DNA of 6,450 bases from Atribacterota bacterium. Lineage in GTDB: Bacteria; Atribacterota; Phoenicimicrobiia; Phoenicimicrobiales; Phoenicimicrobiaceae. The notes beneath the pieces are model-generated. The model was not told the origin of the DNA. It ran no database searches and worked only from the letters and a program-made list of their open reading frames with translations. Every line of letters starts with the position of its first letter. The first letter of the stretch is position 1. The DNA lies in contig DAOUTX010000062.1 in NCBI GenBank assembly GCA_030668465.1, forward strand, positions 1-6,450, written 5' to 3'. The position numbers and the translations under genes are program-made. This document shows positions 1 to 5,207 of this stretch, in pieces.

Positions 1-64
1 CTGCGTCTGAAATATTTACACAGATTTTTTTGCTAAACTCATCTAAAATCCTCAAAAATTTCAT
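1..64 (-). CDS. Possible 5' end of a gene running off the left edge
   Basis: An ATG at 64 (minus strand) opens a frame that stays open for 21 codons to the window edge. It begins MKFLRILDEFSKK. It lies 21 bases beyond the stop codon of the GntR/FCD regulator and on the same strand, so it would be the next gene of that transcript. The next upstream in-frame codon that could bound it is a TAA at 80-82, so ATG 64 is the only good start. No clear Shine-Dalgarno precedes it, which lowers confidence. A short basic and amphipathic N-terminus like this is common in DctQ-type small subunits of TRAP transporters, and such transporters often neighbour FCD regulators. That identification is only a guess from 21 residues. 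Confidence 0.35.
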   Translation of the reverse strand, partial: MKFLRILDEFSKKICVNISDA

Positions 65-85
65 GATGAATCTGCAAATTTACAT

Positions 86-844
86 TCAAATTCTACTATT
101 TTCTTCACCTCCTTTATTATTTTCTATTTTACTAAATTTCTCTCCCTTGTGGTTTTCAACCCAGGCCATTGCCTCTGTAAAATGTTCTTCCAGTCTTTTT
201 TGGGCTAAACGGGAATCTCTCTTTTCGATTGCCTCGAGCAGTAATTTATGCTGACGTATAAATAAATTTCTATCTTTGGTTTTGTATCTGTGAAGTAGAA
301 CAAGATTTCTTTGAATGCTGGAAAAGATTTTAATTAAATTAATGAGCAAAGAATTATCAGAATTTTTATAGAGGGCGCAATGAAATTGAGAATGGATTTC
401 CACTGATTCTTTTTCTTCAAGATTATTAAGTACCTGAAATTCAAGCTTTTTTAGTATTTCTTTGAACTCAGCAATATTTTCTTTGGTAAATTTATTTATA
501 TCTTTGGCGATAAACCAGGATTCCAAACAAAACCTGACTTCCAAAACTTCTTGAAAATTTTTTATATCCATTTCTAAATTATAAGGGAGACTCTTAAAAA
601 TAGTCTCAAAATTAAATTCTCTTATAAAACGTCCTACCCCCGGCCTTACCTCAATTATACCTAAAGTTTCCAGTTTTTTAAGGGCTTCTCTAATTGCTGT
701 TCGGCTTATTCCCAACTTTTCGGCCAGGTCATATTCTGTGGGAAAGGGATCACCGCTTTTCATTTCGTTTTCAATAATATACAATTTGAGTTGTTCCTGG
801 ATTAATCCTTGTAAATCCTGAGTTTTCAGATTTTTCAATTCCAT
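86..844 (-). CDS. GntR family transcriptional regulator, FadR subfamily (FCD domain)
   Basis: A 252-residue DNA-binding regulator of usual length for the family. Residues about 10-75 form the winged helix-turn-helix, with the typical PFPTEYDLAEKLGISRTAIR stretch (34-52) and the wing around RPGVGRFI. Residues about 95-225 form the all-helical FCD ligand domain. In many FCD proteins an Asp-x3-His pair plus two later His residues bind a metal that helps hold a carboxylate ligand. Here the corresponding residues are H151, H155, H199 and H221, so the usual Asp appears as His. Start ATG 844 has a good ribosome binding site, AAGGTGG at 851-857, six bases upstream. The promoter and a palindrome over its start point lie just upstream (881-928), which suggests autorepression. 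The family usually controls uptake or catabolism of organic acids or sugar acids. The ligand here is unknown, because the controlled genes lie beyond the left edge. Confidence 0.93.
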   Translation of the reverse strand: MELKNLKTQDLQGLIQEQLKLYIIENEMKSGDPFPTEYDLAEKLGISRTAIREALKKLETLGIIEVRPGVGRFIREFNFETIFKSLPYNLEMDIKNFQEVLEVRFCLESWFIAKDINKFTKENIAEFKEILKKLEFQVLNNLEEKESVEIHSQFHCALYKNSDNSLLINLIKIFSSIQRNLVLLHRYKTKDRNLFIRQHKLLLEAIEKRDSRLAQKRLEEHFTEAMAWVENHKGEKFSKIENNKGGEENSRI

Positions 845-880
845 TTATTTCCACCTTTTGTTTTAATTCTAAAGATGGTG

Positions 881-899
881 TACGATGTATGACATCCTA
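881..899. promoter_or_regulatory. Putative operator of the FCD-type GntR regulator
   Basis: An inverted repeat GATGT-ATG-ACATC (884-896) extends outward by TA/TA with one mismatched pair, giving 7 of 8 pairs over 19 bases. It covers the predicted transcription start (about 893) of the GntR gene's own promoter. Size and symmetry suit a GntR dimer. Binding by this protein is inferred from position. Confidence 0.5.
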
Positions 900-928
900 A
901 TCATAACAAAAAAAATATTCTCTGTCAA
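900..928 (-). promoter_or_regulatory. Sigma-70-type promoter of the FCD-type GntR gene
   Basis: On the minus strand a perfect -35 box TTGACA (923-928) is followed after exactly 17 bases by TATGAT (900-905), one base off the -10 consensus. The expected start is near 893, about 50 bases upstream of the GntR start codon and inside the palindrome at 881-899. Confidence 0.8.
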
Positions 929-1000
929 AAATATTTTCTTTTTTCGATGAGTTTATTCTTATTTAAAGATTAATTGGGTATTAACATACAAAATTATCGA

Positions 1001-1252
1001 TTATTTTTTCCATAATTTCGCTTTCCTATCGATTTCTTTGATAAAATCACTTTTGCCATTTGTATAATTTTCCACATCGTATGTATATTTATTTACTAAT
1101 TTTTCTTTTAATTTTGAATATTCCCGGGTTTTATCCGGGTGAGCAATCAAATATTCTTCAATTATATAATCCTCTTGGCAAAATCAGTGAAATTTATTCT
1201 TAAGATATTTGTCGGTAAATAGGGCTATGGTTCTTCGTCATAAATATATCAT
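1001..1252 (-). pseudogene. Remnant of a GrpB family (UPF0157) gene
   Basis: Reading the minus strand in one frame down to TAA at 1001-1003 gives a C-terminal segment containing EYLIAHPDKTREYSKLKEKL and then NYTNGKSDFIKEI. This is the conserved end of GrpB-family proteins (nucleotidyltransferase fold, usually about 170 residues; typical pattern DYLRAHP..A.EY..LK and YT.GK..FI.EI). The recognisable part is 1001-1183. In the same frame lie an ATG at 1250-1252 and a Shine-Dalgarno AGAGGAG at 1260-1266. Between them and the conserved part are TGA codons at 1238-1240 and 1184-1186. Only 83 codons separate ATG and stop, so most of the GrpB domain is missing as well. It begins about 40 bases after the methyltransferase stop, on the same strand, so it was probably co-transcribed. 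I recognise the family by pattern only, not by a search. Confidence 0.6.
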
Positions 1253-1293
1253 ATAACAACTCCTCTTTCTTTATTTTACATAAAATAGGTTAT

Positions 1294-2055
1294 TCATAAA
1301 GGCTTAATGCAAATCAACATAGGATAAGATTCTCCTTCTGTAAAGGTAGAATGTGTAAATTTCACCTGCTTTACTTCAAATCCTGTTGCCTTTAAAAATC
1401 CGAGCCAGGTTTCCAGTTTGAAAATACCACAAAGATGACAATCGCTATGAACTTCAAGCTTACCCCCAACACGGACCAAATAGATAAATGTTGTTTCATA
1501 GCTTGTATCGGCAGGGTCAGGGTCATAGTAGCTCTCGATAAATGTAATCTCCACATCACCTTGAGAATGAGTTGAGTGGGTAGTATTGTTTTGCTTAAAT
1601 TGTCCTGCAATTTGTTCCACAAATGTTAAGAAGACACCTCCCTGTTTTAAATGCTCGTATGCAGTAATAAATGTTCTTTGAAGATCCTCTTCGGTCTTAA
1701 TATAATTAATGGAATCAAGGGCTATGACTGTATCGAATTTTTCTTCCAGCCGGATGATTCGCATATCACCATACTGATAGTTCACTTCCGGGTTGAGCTT
1801 TTTAGCGAGCCTGAGCATATCTTCACTAATATCAACAGATGTTACCTTAAAATGTTTTTTGAAAGTATAATCATTGTGACCCCCACCACAACCGAGATGG
1901 AGCGATGTTTTTACCTCAATTTTTGAATGTTCTTTAATTAACTTACTAAATAACTCTGTTTCTTCTTTGTAATCTTCTACGGGGCTAATTATCGGCCATG
2001 CCCAGGCAAGGTCACTGTATAATCGCCGTTCATCTTTTCCAGATGAAGTTTTCAT
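1294..2055 (-). CDS. Class I SAM-dependent methyltransferase
   Basis: A 253-residue soluble protein with the Rossmann-like methyltransferase fold. Motif I is LHLGCGGGH (52-60), the acidic residue that binds the ribose of S-adenosylmethionine is D75 in VTSVDIS, the third strand ends in GDM with D97, and the motif IV strand is FDTVIALDSINYI (107-119). The post-motif helix and strand are EHLKQGGVFLTF. The N-terminal YSDLAWAWP segment is typical of the small-molecule methyltransferases that form a lid over the cofactor. The C-terminal half contains a His/Cys cluster (H203, C206, H207, C209) in an antiparallel strand region. Whether it binds metal is unknown. ATG 2055 is chosen because AAGGGG (2064-2069) lies eight bases upstream. 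The substrate cannot be deduced. The only co-directional neighbour is the GrpB remnant downstream. A long palindrome sits 36 bases upstream of the start and may overlap its promoter. Confidence 0.88.
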   Translation of the reverse strand: MKTSSGKDERRLYSDLAWAWPIISPVEDYKEETELFSKLIKEHSKIEVKTSLHLGCGGGHNDYTFKKHFKVTSVDISEDMLRLAKKLNPEVNYQYGDMRIIRLEEKFDTVIALDSINYIKTEEDLQRTFITAYEHLKQGGVFLTFVEQIAGQFKQNNTTHSTHSQGDVEITFIESYYDPDPADTSYETTFIYLVRVGGKLEVHSDCHLCGIFKLETWLGFLKATGFEVKQVKFTHSTFTEGESYPMLICIKPL

Positions 2056-2091
2056 TTTACATTCCCCTTGCCTAATAATAAATACATCTTA

Positions 2092-2132
2092 AAAAGTTTA
2101 CCAAAGGTGCCAGGCACCTTTGGTAAACTTTT
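2092..2132. repeat. 41-base REP-like palindrome (GGTGCC-A-GGCACC core)
   Basis: Two perfectly complementary 20-base arms (2092-2111 and 2113-2132) surround a single central A at 2112. The core is GGTGCCAGGCACC and the outer arm contains AAGTTTACCAAA. This core is familiar as a dispersed intergenic palindrome in many bacterial genomes, often linked to REP-associated tyrosine (IS200-like) transposases. That link is general knowledge and no transposase is present here. It lies between divergent genes, so it is not a simple gene-end terminator. On either strand the hairpin is followed by a T run, so it could still stop or pause transcription. Confidence 0.85.
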
Positions 2133-2399
2133 CTATGTTAATCTATACTTCTACAAAATTTTGAAAAATCCTCTTTTTGTAAAAAATAAATATTTTTGGT
2201 CAAATATAATTATTTAAAGAATATCAGATATTTTTTAAAAGTTTAAAAATTTATTAATAAGGAAAATCGCTTACCTTATAATTCTTAAATAGCTAAATTT
2301 TAGTTTGGGGAAAAATTGTAAATAGCTTTTTATATCTTGCGAATTTTAGGAATATGTGGAATAAAATAAAAAAATTTCAAAATAATTTTTAAAATATCC
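2133..2399. other. AT-rich intergenic stretch without a recognisable gene
   Basis: This divergent intergenic stretch is very AT-rich. It shows no open frame with a ribosome binding site and no fragment I can assign to a protein family on either strand. It separates the palindrome at 2092-2132 from the transporter operon promoter at 2400. Confidence 0.6.
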
Positions 2400-2427
2400 T
2401 TGACAAAAAAATATTTTGGTGTATTAT
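2400..2427 (+). promoter_or_regulatory. Promoter of the YtrA-ABC transporter operon
   Basis: A perfect -35 box TTGACA (2400-2405) is followed by TATTAT (2422-2427) after 16 bases. The expected start is near 2434, about 30 bases upstream of the first gene's ATG at 2466. The palindrome at 2419-2440 covers both the -10 box and the start point. Confidence 0.7.
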
Positions 2428-2440
2428 GTATATAGTACAC
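2419..2440. promoter_or_regulatory. Putative operator of the YtrA-type repressor
   Basis: A 22-base palindrome with GTGTA at one end and TACAC at the other matches in 9 of 11 pairs. A second, overlapping inverted repeat, TGTATTA/TAATACA (2420-2426 and 2441-2447), surrounds it. Both lie over the -10 box and start site immediately before the GntR gene, the usual place for an autorepressing YtrA-type regulator to bind. Occupancy is inferred. Confidence 0.55.
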
Positions 2441-2465
2441 TAATACATTTAAAGGAAAATTAATT

Positions 2466-2816
2466 ATGGAGTTTAATAACAATATTCCAATCTACCTACA
2501 AATAATCGATAATATTAAACAGGATATTGTTGTAGGCAAGTTAAAAGCAGGCCAGAAAATGCCTTCGGTAAGGGAATTGGCGGGAATATTAAAAGTCAAT
2601 CCTAATACCATACAAAGAGTGTATCAAGAATTAGATAGAGAAAAAATTACTTTTACCAAAAGAGGAATGGGAACTTATGTAACTGAAGAGGAAAAAACCA
2701 TAAGTTCATTAAAAGAAGAAATCTCCAAAAAAATAATTCTTGATTTTGTAGAAGGTATGAATAAATTAGGTTTTTCCAATAAGGAATTGATTAGTACTCT
2801 CAAGGAGTACTTATAA
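2466..2816 (+). CDS. GntR family transcriptional regulator, YtrA subfamily
   Basis: A 116-residue repressor of the short YtrA type. A winged helix-turn-helix occupies residues about 8-75 (IPIYLQIIDNIKQDIVVGKL, then KMPSVRELAGILKVNPNTIQ, wing at KRGMGTYV). It is followed only by two short C-terminal helices for dimerisation (about 80-116), without a separate ligand domain. ATG 2466 is preceded by AAAGGA at 2451-2456. It is the first gene of an operon with an ABC ATPase 14 bases downstream and a permease after that. In this subfamily the regulator usually represses its own transporter operon and is relieved by a small molecule or envelope-active compound. The palindrome over the promoter (2419-2440) fits that model. 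The inducer is unknown. Confidence 0.93.
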   Translation: MEFNNNIPIYLQIIDNIKQDIVVGKLKAGQKMPSVRELAGILKVNPNTIQRVYQELDREKITFTKRGMGTYVTEEEKTISSLKEEISKKIILDFVEGMNKLGFSNKELISTLKEYL

Positions 2817-2830
2817 AAGGAGGAGGAAAT

Positions 2831-3523
2831 ATGGAACAGATACTAAAATCCAGTCAACTTAGCAAATATTTTTATCAAAAAAAAGCTCTCGATAAAGTTG
2901 ACATAAATATAGAAGAAGGAAAAATTTATGGAATATTGGGACCAAATGGTGGTGGAAAAAGTACTTTTCTAAAGATTGCAGCAGGGTTACTCAAGCCAAG
3001 TCAGGGAGAAATAACCATAGATAATAAAAAGCCCGGAGTATATACAAAATCTATTGTCTCTTATCTTCCGGAAACTAATTACCTCTATAAATGGATGAAG
3101 ATAAAGGATACTTTGAATTTTTTTAATGACCTATACGCCGATTTTGATGTCGAAAGAGCCAGAGAAAGTTTAAAATTTATGGAATTGGAAGAAGAGGAAA
3201 AAGTGACCAGTCTTTCCAAAGGGATGATGGGAAGATTAAAATTAACCCTGGCATTATCCAGAAAATCTAAAGTTTACTTGTTGGATGAACCTTTAAATGG
3301 CATAGATCCAATTTCTCGGGAAAAGATAATCACTTCTATTCTCGATTCTTATAGTGAAAGAACTTCAATACTTATTTGCTCACATCTAATTTACTATATT
3401 GAAAAATTATTAGATTATGTATTTTTCTTATCCGAAGGTAGAATAATTTTATCCGGAGACGCAGAAGAATTGAGGAATAAAAGAGGAATGTCTATTGATA
3501 AATTATTTCAGGAGGTTTTTTAA
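2831..3523 (+). CDS. ABC transporter ATP-binding protein
   Basis: A 230-residue cytoplasmic ATPase that would power the permease encoded next to it. Walker A is GPNGGGKST (37-45), the signature is LSKGM (128-132, a variant of LSGGQ), Walker B is VYLLDEP (148-154) with catalytic E153, the D-loop is NGIDP (156-160) and the switch histidine is H185 in ICSH. The Q-loop position reads YLPETNYLYKW (78-88), with Glu where most ABC ATPases have Gln. Close relatives of YtrA-linked ATPases that I know also depart from Gln here. ATG 2831 follows a very strong Shine-Dalgarno, AAAGGAGGAGG, and lies 14 bases after the repressor's stop. Its own last codons carry the AGGAGG (3510-3515) of the permease gene, so the two are probably translationally coupled. 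It is a single-domain subunit and would act as a dimer. The substrate is unknown. Confidence 0.95.
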   Translation: MEQILKSSQLSKYFYQKKALDKVDINIEEGKIYGILGPNGGGKSTFLKIAAGLLKPSQGEITIDNKKPGVYTKSIVSYLPETNYLYKWMKIKDTLNFFNDLYADFDVERARESLKFMELEEEEKVTSLSKGMMGRLKLTLALSRKSKVYLLDEPLNGIDPISREKIITSILDSYSERTSILICSHLIYYIEKLLDYVFFLSEGRIILSGDAEELRNKRGMSIDKLFQEVF

Positions 3524-3525
3524 TC

Positions 3526-4269
3526 ATGATAACTTTACTAAAATATGAAATCTATCGCCGCTGGAGATGGTTAGTGCTTAGATATGCGGCTTTGATTATA
3601 ATAGGGGCTATACTATTAAACCGAGTTTCCTCTCCTACCTATCAATATGAATTTATAGGAGAATCTATAGGGAAATTTGCCTTGACCAGTTTGATTATCT
3701 TCATAATTATTATTGTTGAAGGAATAAATATGCTGAAAGAAGACCTATTTGAAGAGTCTGGATACCTAACTTTTACTATACCCAAAAAAGGAAGAACTAT
3801 CCTGGCTTCTAAATTAGCATTACTATTATTACAATTAATTCTTTGGACAGTTATTACTATTGGATTTGGGTCAATATTTTTTTCAAAATTACCTTATCCT
3901 GAAATTATTCAAATAAAGACTCAAATTAATTTTTACTTTTTTCCGACAGTTTTATTTATATTAACTGCTTTTTTTAATTTTGTTTTAATGATACATTTTA
4001 GCCTTACCTTAACTAAAACTTTACTGGTAAACAAAAGGTATTCAGGTATATTGTCAATAGGTATCTTTTTCTTTCTGGTTTATTTAATTGAAAAGCTATA
4101 TTATGGTCCATTTTTAAATCAGATAAAACATATTTCAATAGAAATTGGAAGTAGGTCAAATATTGATTTACTCTCCGGAGGTTATACAGCTGTATTTTTA
4201 AATATAATTCTTACAGCCATATTCTTTACCGCAACAGCTTACTTGCTGGAAAAAAAGATAAACATTTAA
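3526..4269 (+). CDS. ABC-2-type transporter permease subunit
   Basis: A 247-residue integral membrane protein with about six hydrophobic helices (roughly 19-33, 50-69, 94-118, 137-160, 174-190, 219-243) and a basic N-terminus (YRRWRW) expected in the cytoplasm. The loop after the second helix, EESGYLTFTIPKKGRTILAS (76-95), is the pattern seen in ABC-2-like permeases of small Bacillota-type exporters, where it contacts the ATPase. ATG 3526 lies two bases after the ATPase stop. Its Shine-Dalgarno AGGAGG (3510-3515) is inside the ATPase gene. It is the last gene of the operon and is followed by a hairpin terminator. With a single permease gene the complex is probably a homodimer with two ATPase copies. 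Export of a hydrophobic or antimicrobial compound is plausible by family but unproven. Confidence 0.88.
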   Translation: MITLLKYEIYRRWRWLVLRYAALIIIGAILLNRVSSPTYQYEFIGESIGKFALTSLIIFIIIIVEGINMLKEDLFEESGYLTFTIPKKGRTILASKLALLLLQLILWTVITIGFGSIFFSKLPYPEIIQIKTQINFYFFPTVLFILTAFFNFVLMIHFSLTLTKTLLVNKRYSGILSIGIFFFLVYLIEKLYYGPFLNQIKHISIEIGSRSNIDLLSGGYTAVFLNIILTAIFFTATAYLLEKKINI

Positions 4270-4280
4270 AAAAAATTAGT

Positions 4281-4313
4281 ATAGGGGGATGTAGTGGTAT
4301 CATATCCTCCTAT
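4281..4313. terminator. Bidirectional rho-independent terminator between convergent operons
   Basis: A 12-base-pair stem (4281-4292 with 4302-4313, two G-U pairs on the plus-strand RNA) encloses a 9-base loop. On the plus strand it is followed by a T-rich run and serves the transporter operon. On the minus strand the A run at 4268-4275 becomes a U tract and serves the YbjQ operon. The TAG stop of the YbjQ gene (4310-4312) lies inside the stem. Confidence 0.75.
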
Positions 4314-4633
4314 TTCTTTTTCTTTAATTTAACAGCGGTACCGAACACGAACATCTCTGCAGCTGCTTGCATGATTGATGAGGTAGTAAAACGAATACAT
4401 ACTATCCCATCTGCACCTATCTTTTCTGCTACGGCAATCATCCTGTCGATAGACTGCTCCCGGGATTCTGCCAGTAATTTGGTATATTCTCCGATCTCTC
4501 CCCCTACTATATTGCGGAAACCAGCTAATATATCTTTCCCGGCATGTCGTGCACGAACAGTATTTCCTTTCACAATTCCTAAAGTTTCTATAATTTCGTA
4601 TTTGGAAAAATTATCTTGAGTAGTTAATAACAT
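4310..4633 (-). CDS. YbjQ family protein (UPF0145, putative heavy-metal-binding domain)
   Basis: A 107-residue protein matching the YbjQ/UPF0145 family in full length. Conserved segments are visible in order: GIVKGNTVRARH (19-30), GGEIGEYTKLLAESREQ (44-60), a helix ending in GADGIV (73-78), and AAEMFVFGTAVKL (91-103). Family members form ring-like pentamers. The biochemical function is not established, although databases often label it heavy-metal-binding. The start ATG 4633 is preceded at ten bases by AAGGAGG (4644-4650), which overlaps the stop codon (4649-4651) of the upstream small membrane protein gene, so the two genes are tightly coupled. The C-terminus ends in a run of lysines, and its stop codon lies within the terminator stem. 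Confidence 0.92.
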   Translation of the reverse strand: MLLTTQDNFSKYEIIETLGIVKGNTVRARHAGKDILAGFRNIVGGEIGEYTKLLAESREQSIDRMIAVAEKIGADGIVCIRFTTSSIMQAAAEMFVFGTAVKLKKKK

Positions 4634-4648
4634 TTTTTAATTTCCTCC

Positions 4649-4852
4649 TTATTTCTTAACATCTCTTGAATATTTATCATCTTTTTTGCTTGCCAATCTA
4701 TCTGTTAAAGCTTTAATAAATAAGAGACCCAAACCAACTATGGTTACAAGACCGATTATGCCCAGCCAAATGTTCTCAAACATACCGACTATCCAGGCAA
4801 TAATCCAGATTATAGCGACCATAATTAAAATAATATATCCCGTCTTTTCCAT
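4649..4852 (-). CDS. Small two-TM membrane protein of unknown function
   Basis: A 67-residue protein with two predicted membrane helices (about 5-24 and 28-48), linked by a short turn, and a charged hydrophilic tail (ALTDRLASKKDDKYSRDVKK, 48-67). The tail with a DD.YS..V-like end recalls a widespread conserved hypothetical family of anaerobic low-GC bacteria, but I cannot name a function. ATG 4852 is preceded by AAAGGAG (4863-4869) at ten bases. It is the first gene of a two-gene operon with the YbjQ gene, whose ribosome binding site is formed at this gene's stop codon. A weak promoter candidate is TATTAT (4883-4888) with a poor -35, TTTAGC (4905-4910), 16 bases upstream. Co-location suggests the membrane protein and YbjQ protein may act together at the inner membrane, which is an inference. 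Confidence 0.8.
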   Translation of the reverse strand: MEKTGYIILIMVAIIWIIAWIVGMFENIWLGIIGLVTIVGLGLLFIKALTDRLASKKDDKYSRDVKK

Positions 4853-5207
4853 TTTCCTTTAACTCCTTTCTATCTTTATCTTATAATAGAGCTATCCCCA
4901 AAAAGCTAAAAAATATTTAAAAGCAGAGTATATATAAAGTGTATCGTAAATAATTTTATAATAATTTTGGATTTGTTGGTTATAATTGGGCTGTAGGGGC
5001 ACAATGAATTGTGCCCTCACCATATTTTACCTAGTTTTTTCTGCGGGCACGATACATCGTGCCCCTACATTACTATTTTATTTACTTTTTGGATTGTAAT
5101 CATAATAGTTACAATTTTGTTATTCACTTTTTTACTTCAACATTAAAGTAGTATTCGTTAAAAGATTTTATTCTTTGGTTTATTATAAATTTTATCATAT
5201 TTATCTA
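4853..5207. other. Intergenic region with a palindrome pair and no gene
   Basis: This 355-base gap between two minus-strand genes holds the leader of the small membrane protein gene at its left and the inverted repeat pair at 4992-5069 in its middle. The rest (about 4911-4990 and 5070-5207) is AT-rich and non-coding as far as I can see. No convincing intrinsic terminator for the CGGC gene is visible. Confidence 0.6.
4992..5069. repeat. Pair of inverted palindromic repeats (BIME-like)
   Basis: Two copies of a 25-base unit, TGTAGGGGCAC-(A/G)ATG(A/T)AT(T/C)-GTGCCC, lie head to head at 4992-5016 (plus) and 5045-5069 (minus), with 28 bases between them. Each copy is itself a hairpin with 9-base arms: 4997-5005/5008-5016 and 5045-5053/5056-5064. 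The copies differ at three positions, and two of these form a compensatory pair: A5003-T5010 in one copy against G5051-C5058 in the other. Units beginning GTAGGGGC are common intergenic repeats in many bacterial genomes. No adjacent transposase is present. Confidence 0.85.

Noticed and set aside
30..254. Plus-strand open frame of 74 codons
   Set aside because: It lies antisense to the FCD regulator, has no ribosome binding site and its composition mirrors the opposite strand.
1001..1252. Recoding of TGA as Trp or selenocysteine in the GrpB-like frame
   Set aside because: Other genes in the window (the FCD regulator, the methyltransferase, pyruvate kinase) use TGA as their stop codon. The frame is also much shorter than the family, so decay is the simpler reading.
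1273..1286. Short palindrome ATTTTA-CA-TAAAAT after the methyltransferase as a terminator
   Set aside because: The stem contains only A-T pairs with a 2-base loop and cannot form a stable terminator hairpin.
1651..1926. Plus-strand open frame of 91 codons opposite the methyltransferase
   Set aside because: It is a shadow of a gene with all class I methyltransferase motifs and matches no known protein pattern.
2092..5069. A composite mobile element bounded by the two palindrome families
   Set aside because: The palindromes are of different sequence classes, no transposase or target duplication is visible, and the genes between look like ordinary operons.
5093..5115. AT-rich inverted repeat ATTGTAA/TTACAAT as terminator of the CGGC gene
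   Set aside because: The stem is only seven weak pairs, it lies 93 bases past the stop, and in the minus direction it is followed by an A-rich rather than U-rich run.
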